NCBI GenBank assembly: GCA_003667245.1
Contig: RCNN01000027.1
Span: forward strand, 91,804 to 155,803
Direction: 5' to 3'
DNA length: 64,000 nt
Source: Heterostelium multicystogenum
Lineage: Eukaryota; Evosea; Eumycetozoa; Acytosteliales; Acytosteliaceae
Shown: one piece after another, positions 48,000 to 59,984 of the stretch
Layout of the letters: the number at the start of each line of letters is the position of its first letter
Numbering within the stretch: position 1 is the stretch's first letter
Notes under the pieces: generated by a model
What the model saw: only the letters and a program-made list of their open reading frames with translations
What the model was told of the DNA's origin: nothing
Databases searched by the model: none
Position numbers and translations under genes: made by a program

Positions 48000-50657
48000 T
48001 TAAGATTTGAATTTTAAAGCACGCTTCTTTGAATAACGAGTGGAGACACCTGGTGGAGAGTCTTGCAATGAGCAGTATCCCTTCCATGCCTCGTAGGATC
48101 CCTTGTTGAGCTCGGACTTCATTGATTCGACCAAATCTTCGAGCTCGGCAACACGCTTGGAGAGACGGTCGTTCTCAGTGAGTGCGTCGATGAGACTGAT
48201 CTTCATGCGCTCGGCGTCGGTGTCGGTCTCGCCACGGAGCTTCTCCATCATCTTGACTTTATCCTGGAGGATTTGGTACTCCTTCTCGAGTTGCTTCTTC
48301 TTCATCTTCTTCTCACCCTTGGTTGGAGTGAAGAAGGACTTGGCCAATGAAGATGATTCGCTTGACTTGGTTTGTGATTGCATGATTGGGCTGGAGACAG
48401 CTGGGAATTGTGTAATAGTCATCATGCTTGGTGAGGCTCCGTTTGAGCTTGGCTTGGTTGGAGTAGCAGCAATAGTGTATCTTGATGATTTTGGAGACTG
48501 TGGAGCATTTTGTTGTTGGGAAAGTCCAAGAACAAGAAGGTTATAAATTGGATTTTGTGATGATATCATTTATAATTAGTGATTTGTATTTAAGATAATA
48601 AATAAGTAGACAAGTAGTAAGGTAGGTAGATAAGAGCAGAGAAGAGAAGTAGAGTAGAGTAGATAGCTAGGAGTAGTTGGATTGGGAAAGGAAGAAGATT
48701 TCAGGAAGAAAGAATGAAAGGAAGAAAAGAAAGTGAATAACTATATATATTATCTTGATATATAAATATGGATTTGTATGGATTGATTTGGTTTAATTAT
48801 ATTTGATTGATTGTTTGATTGATTGTTTAGTTTAGTTTAATAAATAATAATATTAAGAATGGAAATAGATGAATGTTATTTATATGGCAAGTTTGAGATT
48901 GGAAATGGAATTGGAATTGATTTAATTTTTTTGTGGAAAAGTAAGAGTGTTTGGAATGATTGGATAATTGACAGTGAATGATGATAATGATGATGATTAT
49001 TACTAATCAGCAGTCACTAATATTATAATGTCTGTGTTGTGTGTTGTTGATGTAATAGTGGTTGATATGTTCGATAGATAGATTTTGGTTGGAGGAAAGA
49101 GGAGGTGAGGAGTGGCAATGGAGAAATGAAGGAGTAGAGCAACGGAGAAGTTTTAAAATACTTACCAAAGTTAAAGTTTTTGGATTGGTATCTATAACTA
49201 GAGAGTTCTTAATTGGTGTAGATGAAACAGATGTAGTTGTTGGTGTTGATTTAATTGGAGTAATGGATTGAATGTTTGAGTTTTGGCTGCTTTTATTGCT
49301 GCTGCTAGCCTGTGGTGGGGAATTGGTTATGTCATTGAGTGCCAATTCTGCGTTTCTTACCAAAGCAGAGGTAGTCTTACGATGTGATTTGAAGGGGTTG
49401 GTTGGTGTATTTTTCGATTTGTTATTGTATTTCTAAATTGTCCATAAAGTAAAAGGGAAATGTTAATAATCAAATTACCCAAAGATTATAATCCATACAT
49501 GATGTTGATGATGTTGTTGTGGTGTGTTGTTGGCTTGATGACAACATGGTGATTGTATGAACAATATGGGTGTGATTGTCTGATGAATAGTAAGATGATG
49601 TCAAATTAAATGACGTATTAAATAATATTTAAATGATTTTAATTTAAAGGGCAATGAAATATAAAAGGATCAATTAGCATTTGGTAATCAACTCGTTTGG
49701 TTCATCGATAAATCAACTATCACGTCAAATCAAATTGCAATAAGATGATCTATAAAATCTTTTGGATTATGGTCATTGTCAATCTCGTCAAATTGGTGAA
49801 ACAACAACAACAACAATAACAATAATAATACAACAACACTAATATTAGCTTTTACCTACTTTCCATATCCTCATTCTTTTCTCATGAATTATATAAATAA
49901 TAATAATATACTAATATTATTTTTATGGATTGACTGACTGATTGACTGATAGAGTAATTGATTGATTGATTATTTATTTGAGCTGGCTGTTTGGATGATG
50001 ATTTGACTAATGATTGATCAAATGTCAATTTAAATTTAAACAGTTATAAAGTGGAATAATATTTAACTATTTCGATTCATTATTTATTAATTTTTAAATG
50101 ATTGGTATGACTTTATATAAATATAGTAATATTTGATTTAGTAGTAGATACAAGACGAATATTTAGTAGCAACCAGTAGTGGTGTTGTGTTGAATTGAGT
50201 GTGGTGTTTGGATATTTATTTAAGTAAATATTTATTTAGAGTGATGAGTGGGTGAGCTATATACACTAAATCAATCAGACAACACCACATTGATTGAAAA
50301 ATATAATATAATATTTAATTATATGGATCTTTAAAATATTATCATATTTGACATAAATAACTATAATTATCTAATCTGAATATCTATCATATATTTATAG
50401 AAGTAGTAGCATATATATATAATATATATTTATATTTATGTATTTATTTTTATTTATTTAGCTATATATATAATAATCAATCTTTATAATAATAGTATTT
50501 AGGAAATTATACAAGTTTGTGTTTATTTGTTAGATGGATAGTGTGGTATGACTGGCAAGCTATGATATCAATAGTGATGTAGGAATTGGTAAGTACTTAC
50601 GCTGTTCTCTTGCGAGTCAAGATATGAAATTGATTCCATTTGAATTTTAGATGCCAT
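48000..50657 (-). CDS. Coiled-coil protein, possibly geminin-like
   Basis: The three-exon model is 50657-50601, 49432-49166 and 48497-48000; every junction is phase 0 with GTAAGT donors and AG acceptors, giving 274 codons. Exon 1 encodes MASKIQMESISYLDSQENS. Exon 2 is Ser/Thr/Asn/Pro-rich with TP and SP sites (NTPTNPF, ITPIKSTP). Exon 3 has SPKSS, FFTPTKGEKK, then a coiled coil of about 60 residues (LEKEYQILQDKVKMMEKL ... LIDALTENDRLSKRVAELE) and a basic tail (KKRALKFKS). A coiled coil with an 'ALxENxxLxKxxxxLE' core after SP/TP-rich sequence recalls geminin-family replication regulators, but this is only a resemblance. Exon 3 can also be read as its own ORF from an ATG at 48569. The promoter is shared with APC4. 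Confidence 0.6.
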
Positions 50658-51331
50658 AATTATGTTGGTGTTTAGTTGTATTTATACAATATGAAAAATA
50701 AATATAATAAAATATAATTACAAATAAATAAAATTAACTGTTATAATTTATATATGTAATGTAAATTGGTTAGCAAGAATACCTTTTATTAAAATGATTG
50801 GAGCTGAATGACTGACTCTGCGACTATTAAACAATGATTGAAAAGTAAAGGCGCCAGGTAATGTGGTGGTGCTAAGCTATGTAATATTTAAAATTTTAAA
50901 CACTCCAACCGGTTGGTAATAGTATAATTTCAAATTTCTCTATTAACCAACGGATAAAATTTCAGTGATTGTTGCTCTTGCTTTTTTTATTATTTGAAAG
51001 AGACGAAAGATATTACTGCCAACTCTAACATTCCATTCAATTAATATAATAATGAAATCCAACGGACATACACATCCACTGATGTTTGATCAATCATTTG
51101 TTTTTGAGATGTACTTAAGTTTGGTTATGACGCGCCAAAAACACAGTTTTTTTAAATTTGAATTTCAAATTTAAATGTTGGTAAATGAATGAATTTCAAA
51201 TTTTGGATGTATGGGCTGTGTTGTTGAGTGTTGTTTTTGATTGCTTGATTTAGATCTAATGTGTGATTTGATTGATCAATAGTCAGTCAGATGATCATCA
51301 TAACACAGAGATTTAGTGGATCTAGATCAAT
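50658..51331. promoter_or_regulatory. Divergent promoter between the coiled-coil gene and APC4
   Basis: A 674-bp spacer between two start codons. It contains an E2F-type site at 51132-51140 and a GGCGCC at 50870-50875, notable GC islands in otherwise AT-rich sequence. Confidence 0.6.
51132..51140 (-). promoter_or_regulatory. E2F/DP consensus site
   Basis: GCGCCAAAA on the plus strand reads TTTTGGCGC on the minus strand, matching TTTSSCGC. It is 190 bp upstream of the APC4 start, and E2F sites commonly control cell-cycle genes. Confidence 0.5.
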
Positions 51332-53764
51332 ATGGTCAACAATAACAAAGCATATGTATTATTAAATGATAAAGTGTCGGGAAATGACGTCAAGTTGACC
51401 AAGTGTTGTCCATCAATGGACTTGATAGCTTTGCTTGGACAGAGTGGACACGTCGTCATACATCGTTTCATCAACTGGCAGCGTTTGTTCTCAGTTTCTG
51501 CTTCGCAGTTGGCCGACAATACAACGGATATTCCAACATCGTTGGAGTGGAGTCCCAATGGCAAAGTACTGGCGGTAGGATACTCAAGTGGATTGCTATC
51601 GTTAGTTTCCATTGAGAACGGCAAAGAAATATACTCGACACGAGACGGTGCACAGTCGGCTATCACCAAGATGTTTTGGTGCAGCACCATAAGTCAAATG
51701 GACAGGGAGCCACCTGCTTTCAGCCGTCTTTCGCCAACTATGATCAGTGCTTTCCAACACTTTCCCAATATACACAGGACAGAGAGGAGTAAGTAGTTAG
51801 TAGGTACCTGATGAAGCGAGTCCAACCATTAACTTAACATTGGCATCGTAGTGAGATGAGAGCATTTCCATTGAGATTCCACTTAGACACATTCGATCTT
51901 TTGATCACTGTAACAGATAGTTCGGTTATATCATTCTTGTAAGTTGCAGGCTCAGAGCACCTACAAGTAGATTCAATGGCTAACCATAGTTCGTCGTTAT
52001 TACAGTGCATTTGGTGTCACCTTGATAGGATCGATCGACCTTTACAAGTTGATATCTGAGAAATACAGTTCACAACACTTTTTATTAAAGTCATTTAAAC
52101 AGGTCGATGTTACTCAAGTTATGCTCTCAAAGGATTTCCAATGCTTAATGGTCTCGCTTGAAACCGATAATGGATTGGCTATACTCATTGATATAGATAC
52201 AGCAGAGATGACCCACAAGATCACAGAGATATATGATGTTTCACTGAGAGTGACCACGTCACTTTGGCTACTGGACACACTTGACCACTATTTGCGTGTA
52301 GACTTTGACGAGAAATGGAACGATACCTTCAAGAACCAACTGCTTTCAAAGTTCTCGACATTCAAAAAGTTGATGGCGGACTATGGCTATCCAGAGGACG
52401 TTTATTCGCTTGAATCAGAGCTGATAGAGTTGCTCATGATTGGCGTCGCTTCACCACCGCTAGCACAGTTCCTGACGAACAACGTCAACATCAAACAGAT
52501 TCGATCGAGTACAACGCGTACATTTGATTCACTAAGGGACGTTCTAGTGAGCAAAGTGCTTTCATTGTACACTTATCTTTTGAACCAATTGATGACACTT
52601 CACAGCTTATCTATATGGACCAACAGGTTTGGATCTATTCTCAACAGCGAAAGACTACAGAGTGTGATCACAGAATTCGGGTGCTTTGGAATGAAGCTGG
52701 AGCTTCTGGATACAATCATTGGAAATACATCGCGACAATATGCATCGTTATTTACATGGCTGCAGAAGATGCAGCTTCGGCTGAGCGAAGATTCTCCTCA
52801 GGATCGAAATACTACTTTCTACGATGAGTTGCTCGTCATGCAACTCCTTGAACAAGGTCTGGGGCTCGATCCTCTAGGTCCATCGTTTATCAACCGCCAG
52901 CTCGACCAGAGTACACCAGAGGTTAGTTTAAAATATAGGTGCGACATCACTCCATCGGAAAGCAGTAGAACACTGATGGATGAGTTTAAAGATGTCTCCA
53001 CTAAGATAAGGAACACTCTGAGTCTCTCCCTCAACAATTCGATTGTAGATAGATTCAAAATTGTAAATATAACGCCATTATGTATGTTTGAAAAGGTCGA
53101 TAAGCAGCAGCAACAGCAGCCACCTATTGGACAGAGGTTCTTGTGTTCATTTGATTCGCGTTTGGACGATTCATGCCGCAGTCAGATTGTTGCAACCTTT
53201 ATGGCCCCAGGATGTACAAAGATATTTGTTGGAGTGAAGGAAGCAGGGCTCGGTTGGAAATTTGGTTGTATACAACTGGAGGAAGGTGAAGATTCTCCAG
53301 AGAGATTGGATGACATGTTTATATATAAAGATGAGCTTATATGCTTGACGTCCAAGAGTATTGGCGGTGAGCAACCAGCAAAAGAATCAACCTTTATCAA
53401 GCAGTTTAGTTATCTTCAGGATATTGAATATATGCCATTGGGAGTCAATATACCGCCTTCTACCGTTATGGTAGACCTACTGGACGGATTCCTCTTCCAG
53501 GCCAATGCAAATGAGCCAGTGAAATCCAGACACGTTGTTCCAGAGTTCACAAAGCCATTGGCATCAAAGAGAATCAATGTGTCCATAGAAAGAAATGTTT
53601 TATCAATTAGCTTGGGACCAAGAAGAACATTAGTCTATGATTTGGCCGATGATGAAGAAGATGAGGTGGAAGAGGAAGAAGCAGAAGAAGAGGCAGAAGA
53701 GGAAGAGGCGGCAGAACAAAGCGTTGGAAAGATTTTAAGTGATGACGAAGTTGAAGAAGACTAA
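51332..53764 (+). CDS. anapc4: Anaphase-promoting complex subunit 4 (APC4)
   Basis: A scaffold subunit of the APC/C ubiquitin ligase platform that drives mitotic exit. Exons are 51332-51788, 51852-51938 and 52006-53764. The N-terminal WD40-like part has CPSMDLIALLGQSGHVVIHRF and SLEWSPNGKVLAVGYSSGLL. The long helical APC4 domain follows in exon 3 (STFKKLMADYGYPED, LELIELLMIGVASPPLAQFL, VKVLSLYTYLLNQLMTL). The C-terminus is a run of Asp/Glu with an SDDEVEED end. One frame break lies near 51700 in exon 1, after which the frame reads YDQCFPTLSQYTQDRED and splices in phase to exon 2. It converges with the DHRS12-type gene. Confidence 0.85.
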
Positions 53765-53921
53765 GAAGTTGTTAGCTTGTAATAAATATAACATACTTTC
53801 GTATATTATGTGATTGTTATTTTATTTTGTATTATAGATACATCTTTAGTTGCATTTTCATCAAGATATGGAGAGTTTGTGAATAATCTAATACTATCAT
53901 CTCATTGGGTGAGTTTCACCT
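53765..53921. other. Convergent 3' junction
   Basis: 157 bp separate the stops of APC4 (plus) and the DHRS12-type reductase gene (minus). Confidence 0.6.
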
Positions 53922-55071
53922 TCAACTAAAACCATCGGGATGTTCACTATCACTGTTGTCTCTGCTGCTGGGTTGTTGCTCTTTGGGCTGCTGTTCTTCG
54001 TCTTGTACACATTTCTCTAAATAGCTCCAAAGACTGTCTATTTCTTCACGAGTGGATTCTGTATCTTTGGAAAGGTGTTTCGCTGTCAGTTCACGATCTT
54101 CATAAAATCCACCAGATTCATTTTCAACCGATGGAGAAACTGCAAGCCAAACTATTGTGTCTGCACCCTGCTCTGGTGTGCGCTGTATGCTGCGTGTTAA
54201 AGAATTAAAGGTTGGCATTGCACTTGCGAGTTGTGGTGTTGCTACCCACAGGATGCATTGAATAAAAGTTTGTATTGCTATCTGCATATCGCTCTGCAAA
54301 CAACTCTGTCAAATATATCATTGCACGTTTTGTCTGAGCATATGTCACCGAGGGATTCCATGATTTGTGGTGGCTGGAAGATGTAAATTCAAAATCAGAG
54401 TTCATGCGCTGTGTGAGAGCACCACCCGATGATACGAATATAACACGTGCCTTGTGCTGTTGATTCTGTTCGCCACTGTGCGTACTCTTGAGGTATGGCA
54501 GCAGTAGACTTGTTAATAAATAGGGTCCAAGTAGATTGGTTGCAAATGTGACTTCATGACCTTCATCAGTGGTCGTACGATGAGACATCATAACACCAGC
54601 ATTCAATACTAAAACATCGATTCTTTCACCATCATCCACAATCTTCTTGACAAACAGCGATACATCACGCTTCCTTGACAAATCATGTATATGAAGAAAC
54701 ACATTTTCTGATCCTGTGTCTCTTATGATATTTAACAAAGCTTGTTCTCCACGTTCCTTATTTCTACAAATCATATGTACCCGACCACCTCTTCCTAAAA
54801 TATTACATCAAATTAATGTCAATAAAGCTGATGAACATCCAACTATGATCACTATCATCTCATTATTTAAAATCTGTTATCTTGGTAACATACTAGCTAA
54901 ATCAAGTGCCACAGCATAACCAATTCCAGAGTTGGCACCAGTTACAACGAAATTTGTTTCATTATAATTTATTGAGGTAAGCTGATCATTATTGAATCTA
55001 TGACTCTTTTTCTCATAGGCCGACTTTGTATAATTAAATAAACCTCTCCACATCCATTTCAATGGTAACAT
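53922..55071 (-). CDS. DHRS12-type short-chain dehydrogenase/reductase
   Basis: An NAD(P)-dependent oxidoreductase of unknown substrate. Exons are 55071-54894 and 54794-53922 (GTATGT donor). The N-terminus LFNYTKSAYE is followed by the cofactor motif TGANSGIG. Further motifs are RRGGRVHMICRNKERGE, LHIHDLS, LNAGVM, VIFVSSGGALTQ and catalytic YAQTK. A frameshift at the GGG near 54240 breaks MHPG(W)VATPQLASAMPTF; after it the sequence goes on to RTPEQGADTIVWLAVSP and GGFYEDRELTAKHL, the segments characteristic of DHRS12. The tail is rich in Gln, Glu and Ser. Length (about 350 codons) fits the family. Confidence 0.88.
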
Positions 55072-56203
55072 GATTGAATATTATTTTAAAATCTATAATT
55101 TAAAAATAATAAAATTATAATAATAATAAGAATAATATTAATAATAGGCTACAATAAATACTAATAAAAAATAATAATAATATTCTATCTATCTATTCAA
55201 TTGTATTGTCAACTATGATGCTGTATATAATATAGTATGTAGGTATGTAGTTGATATCTACCCTGACTGTTAACGAATGTATATGTATTTATTCTATTGT
55301 ATTACTCTATATGTATACACACAGATAAATAAAGTGAAAATAAATACTATTAATTTTTATTGTTGATATATTTGTTAATGAAGCAAACCACCCTATAACA
55401 AGCAAATATAAATGTATTCGCTATTGTATTATATATATTATATTTATTAATAATATTCAACTTGAATAGTAGGTCCCCCATACATTCATATCCACCATCC
55501 ATTCCATTCATTCATTCATCTCTTTAATTAAACATCAATAATAATTTATTATTATTATTTTTATAATTTTGTTTTGTTTTATCTTAATTGTTGACAACAA
55601 CATTTGAGACAACAACCAACACCACACACACTACCCCCAACTTCACTTCATTCATGAACATGCTATTAAATATGTATACTTAAGCTGTATGTCGTATGAT
55701 AACGACAGATAGAAGATAGTTAGAAGAAATGAGTTCCTTTCTTAAGCGCTTCTAAATTTCTTGTTATTTACTTTAAAGTAATTTGACAATGGAGATATTA
55801 TCTGACTACTCCGCCCAGGTAGTGTGAACTTCACCACATTCATTAATGATAATAAATATAAATTTATTTATACAAATACAAATGTAAATGTAAATGTATT
55901 ATTACTATGAAAGTATTACTAATTAGGTAATTGTAATAGTAGTAATACTACTTATGACAAATAAATGAGGTCTAATTGAAAATAAAGATGTACAAATCTT
56001 AGATATTTTTATTCTAAGTTTTTATTACTATTATTTTGTTTATCTCTTATCTGTTAATTATTTGTTACACAACAGATAAATATGTAAACTATTACAACCA
56101 TGTTATATAGATTTAAAAAGTAAATCATTATCAATAATATTTAATTGTTCTTAATGTTGGATAATGGAATATATGGTATGTTTACAAAATATTTACTTTT
56201 TGT
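55072..56203. promoter_or_regulatory. 1.1-kb divergent intergenic region
   Basis: Between the starts of the DHRS12-type gene (minus) and the GH9 gene (plus). Very AT-rich, with ATA/ATT runs near 55110-55180 and 55545. No protein-coding features; the upstream end of the GH9 gene (signal peptide exon) may lie in its last 100 bp. Confidence 0.5.
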
Positions 56204-57872
56204 ATGAAAACATATGCTAATCCGTTTCTATTTCAAGGTCAACGTCCTACAACATTCGAACCATTGACAGCCAGTGACTATTGTGAAACATTGCAATATG
56301 CATTGCTATTCTACAAGTATAATAGGGCTGGTGAGTTGCCATCGAATTTCGAAATTCCATGGAGAGGCAACTCAGTACCACAAGACGGATTGTACAAGAA
56401 TGGATATTTTGATGCTGGTGACACTGTCAAGTTTGTCTTGCCAATGTCGTCGGCAATGACCATACTGAGTTTTGCCTTTCTGGAGTTTGAGAGAAATGTG
56501 GAGATATGTGGACTTACAGATCTGTTCCTAGATAACATTAGCATGGTACTGACTGGCTGATGCTTGCTCATCGCTCTGAGTATGAAATGGTGTCGCAAAT
56601 CGGTAACGGAAGGACAGATCACGAAATATGGGTTCCACCAGAGCAAAACAATTTAGAGCGTCCAGTTTACTGGATAAATCCAACAGCACCTGGAACTGAG
56701 ATAGCTATGGAGTCTGCAGCTGCTCTTGCAGCTGCATCTATTGTTTATAGAGGAAGGGATCCTGGCTACTCCCAACAGCTTTTGCAACATGCCAGGCAAT
56801 TACATGACTTTGGATATCGATTCCAAGGTAACTATAGTGAAACACTTCCATTATCTGAACGTGGCTACTATCTCTCTAGCTCTGGATACAATGATGAAAT
56901 AGTCTGGGCAACAATTTGGTTATATCGTGCCACTGGAGAATCGGAATTATTAAAACAAGGCCAAGACATACTACACATCTATGGAATGGGACCCACCACC
57001 AGAAATAATGTCTCAATGAGCTGGGATCAGAAATCTCCTGCAGTTTCTTTACTCATGGCTAAGCTAACAAATGAGCAAGAATATCACCAAGATATACAGG
57101 GATACCTTAATAATTGGATGCCAGGTGGTGTAATTTCGAAGACCGAAGGTGGTTTAGCTCACTATGATGATTGGGGAGCATGCAGATATGTTGCCAACAC
57201 AGCGTTTCTGGCAAAGTGTGTATGGTGACCCCAAATATACAGACTTTACTCACAAACAAATTAACTATTTGCTAGGTGATAATCCTCAGCATCAATCATT
57301 TTGTTGTTGAATTGGACCTAACTATCCTGTTTAATCCACACCATCGAGCATTCACACCATTCTGATCAGCGTAACAGGGAATCTCCAACCAACAATATCT
57401 ACTTACTTAAAGGAGCATTGGTTGGAGGACCCTCTTTAAATGGATCATACAGCGATAGTAGGTTGAATTTCTTTGAAAACGAAGTTGCTTTAGATTATAA
57501 TGCTGGATTCGTTGGCTCGCTATCATACCTTGTGAATCCTAGTGGCGGACCATTGACAATTCGCAAACCCACACCTGCCAAGGATATCCATCCCAAGCTC
57601 TGGGAGACAGAAACTTGGTTGAATAATGAAGCTCATAAATATATGGAACCACCAGCTCCTACTCAATACATCCCAGCAAACCACTCAACCAATGCCATCG
57701 ACAACTCTGCCTGGAACTTTATCCACCAACTTCATCTACCTCAGCACCATCCAGGGCAGCGACAACCTCCACAACAACAGAGGATACAACAGGATACTCC
57801 AAGTCTAGTACAATCACACCAAAGATACTACTCAATCTATTCTTTTGTTTACTCCTCTTATTCATTATATAA
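56204..57872 (+). CDS. GH9 cellulase (endoglucanase), probably GPI-anchored
   Basis: Hydrolyses beta-1,4-glucan, as in spore germination or stalk remodelling in dictyostelids. The catalytic domain shows DYCETLQYALLFYKYNRAG, EIPWRGNS, and nucleophile region GYFDAGDTVKF. RSEYEMVSQIGNG, SGYNDEIVWATIWLYRATGE and GGLAHYDDWG follow, then the HHRAFTPF segment, and NEVALDYNAGFVG with the catalytic Glu. Frames break near 56555, 57225, 57310-57420 and 57700. After the last break the reading gives a Ser/Thr/Pro-rich linker (TTSTTTEDTTG) and a hydrophobic end (ILLNLFFCLLLLFII) to a TAA at 57870-57872, a GPI-signal layout. No clear signal peptide is seen; an ATG at about 56180 opens a short hydrophobic MFTKYLLFV frame that may be it. 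Family firm, exact start not. Confidence 0.85.
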
Positions 57873-58050
57873 ATTATTTATTTCTAAACAACCATACCAT
57901 AATCATGTATGAATATTGTTGTTTCACGTATTTATTTTGATGTTAATTTCATTCAGTTGCTCCTTATTAGTGATTGAATGATAATTCACATTCAAATGCG
58001 TTTAGTTTGATTTGTGATATCAATTGATATCTATGTACATGTATCGTTTA
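57873..58050. other. Convergent 3' junction
   Basis: 178 bp between the GH9 stop (plus) and the CCDC124 stop (minus). Confidence 0.55.
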
Positions 58051-58776
58051 TTATTTTTGTTGTACTTGGTTGAATGGATTCTCAGGTGCCTTGAGCCATT
58101 GACGCCACAACATTTGTTTAACTTGTGTGAATCTAAGAGAGGGATTCTCCTTTCTCAAAGTTGGAAGGTGCTCCTCTTCGTATGCCTCGTAGGCTGCCTT
58201 CATTCTACGCTCTGGGTGGTCATCCAAATTGGTAGTGGAGAGCATCTTGATGGCGTCCTGTAACATCTCTAGCTTCGAGGTAGTCACTCCTTCCTTCATT
58301 CTCTGTTTCTTAAAATGTGATTGATATTCTCCTGTAAGTTGAATGATCCGTCGTTCTTTCATCATCGTCGCCACCCTTGCTAGTAGTTGTAGTGGTAGTT
58401 GTAGTTGATCCACCCGAAGTATTGAGAGCAGCTCTCTGTTTTTCACGCTCTTTCTGGTCACGCAGTTTCTGCTGTTCAATTTCAAAACGTGTCAACTTGG
58501 CAGTCTCCTTTCCTTTACCATACTTTTGCTTCAACTCATTCTCCTCTGCCTCCAAAGCCTTCTTATTCTCAAGTTTTCTTTTAGCTTCCTCTTCTTTTCT
58601 CTTGGCATCTTCTTCCTTCTTCTTTTTGCTTTGCTAAAACCTTTGAATCTGTCTCTGCCCACTCAGCAATCTTCCTTTGCTTTTGCCTTCTTTTCATTTT
58701 CATTTCTCTTTACCTCAGCTTTCTTAGCTCTAGCCTCCTCAGACTTTGTATTTGTACCAAACTTCTTTCCACCCAT
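58051..58776 (-). CDS. ccdc124: CCDC124 / Oxs1 family protein
   Basis: A highly charged protein. Members of this family bind the ribosome and relate to yeast Lso2, implicated in hibernation and recovery of translation. The start at 58776 gives MGGKKFGTNTKSEEARAKKAE, matching the family's N-terminal 'N-T-K-S-A-A-R-A-K-K-A-E' signature. A Lys/Glu coiled coil follows (KRKEEEAKRKLENKKALE), a Thr run, then the family core: LQDAIKMLS, DDHPERRMKAAYEAYEEEHLPTL, ENPSLRFTQVKQMLWRQWLKAPENPFNQ. Two frame breaks (near 58670 and 58330) are single-base shifts. Confidence 0.88.
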
Positions 58777-59149
58777 CTTTATTCTCTAAATTATTATCAA
58801 TAATAAACTAGAACAAATGAAATAAAATAATGTTTTGAGACATTATAATATTGTTTTGTTTTGTTAAAAACCAAAGAATATTGTGAAATTATTTCGAAAA
58901 TGAAACAGAATGAATTGCCACATTGTGGATTATGGATATAAAACTGGAACTGGACTAATTGGAAGATCTAAACATAATCATAATTTAATAAATGAAAGAA
59001 ATGATTTAAGTTTGAAAAATATACAATTATTATTATTATTATTATTTTTTGTTAATTTAATATAAATATTATTAATATTATTGTACAAATATTATTATAT
59101 AATAAATCTAATCTAAATAAACCATTAACCATTCCTTTTCTTAAGTTTA
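58777..59149. other. Intergenic spacer
   Basis: 373 bp of AT-rich sequence with a TTA triplet run near 59025-59045. It should contain the CCDC124 promoter and the EAF6 3' UTR. Confidence 0.5.
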
Positions 59150-59763
59150 TCAGTTGTTTTTCTTTCTTTTAATAATTTCATCATCTTCTTTCAAACCATC
59201 TGTTGCATTCTTATCATTAACCTAAAGTAAAGACAATTCAATAATTGATAAGGTTGTTTGATTGTTTTTTTGTTTTTTTTGATTAGTTTTTGGTGGTTTC
59301 ATATTGAATGAATGGTTTGTGATTGAAGCTTACCGCATCTTGATAGGTAACCGAGGACATTGAGAATATTCTGTCGGCTTCACGCCATCTTAGTTTCTTG
59401 AGTGCACCACTGCCTGATACATAACCATCCATCCACGAATGACATTACCAATATGATGTGTTTTCTTCAAGGTAGCGACCTTCTAATGCATAGATCTGTC
59501 GCTCAAGTGAAGCAATCTTGCTCTCTATTGACTGTTTTCATCCCATCAGAGCATCAATCTCTGCTATTACTTTCTGATCTTTCTCTCAATTTGACTGTTG
59601 TATTTTCATTATTATTTATAGATGTTGATGTAGTTGATGAATTGTTATTATTATTACTATTATTATTACTTTCTTGTATAGCAGTCGAAACAGAGGGGAT
59701 GATTCATCGCCACTGTCATCTATATCATCAGCTGTATCTATATCAGAGGATTTTATCATCCAT
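59150..59763 (-). CDS. eaf6: EAF6/MEAF6 subunit of histone acetyltransferase complexes
   Basis: A small shared subunit of NuA4-type acetyltransferase complexes. The start is the ATG at 59763, with an acidic leader (DIDTADDIDDSGDESS) and an Asn/Thr run. The conserved coiled coil is ESKIASLERQIYALEGRYLE, then GNVIRGW, DGYVSGSGALKKLRWREADR and IFSMSSVTYQDA. The donor GTAAGC at 59333 joins to the exon from 59221 (VNDKNATDGLKEDDEIIKRKK), in phase, ending at the TGA 59150-59152. At least four single-base frame breaks sit in the short gene (near 59745, 59695, 59570 and 59460). The core match to EAF6 is unmistakable. Confidence 0.8.
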
Positions 59764-59984
59764 TTTACTATCAATTCACAACTTGTAATTACTGAAGTGT
59801 AAATCTAATCGATCAAAAATTTATCTGTTAAAAGACTTGGATTTGATGGAAAATTTCAAATTTTTGAAAAACCAAAATAAACAATTATTGACTTCTTGCC
59901 AGAAGTTGTGTAATGGGTAGGTTTGACTGGAATCAGTAGTAAATTTTATTTAATTATTATTAATTTCTAATATAATAGTCCAAT

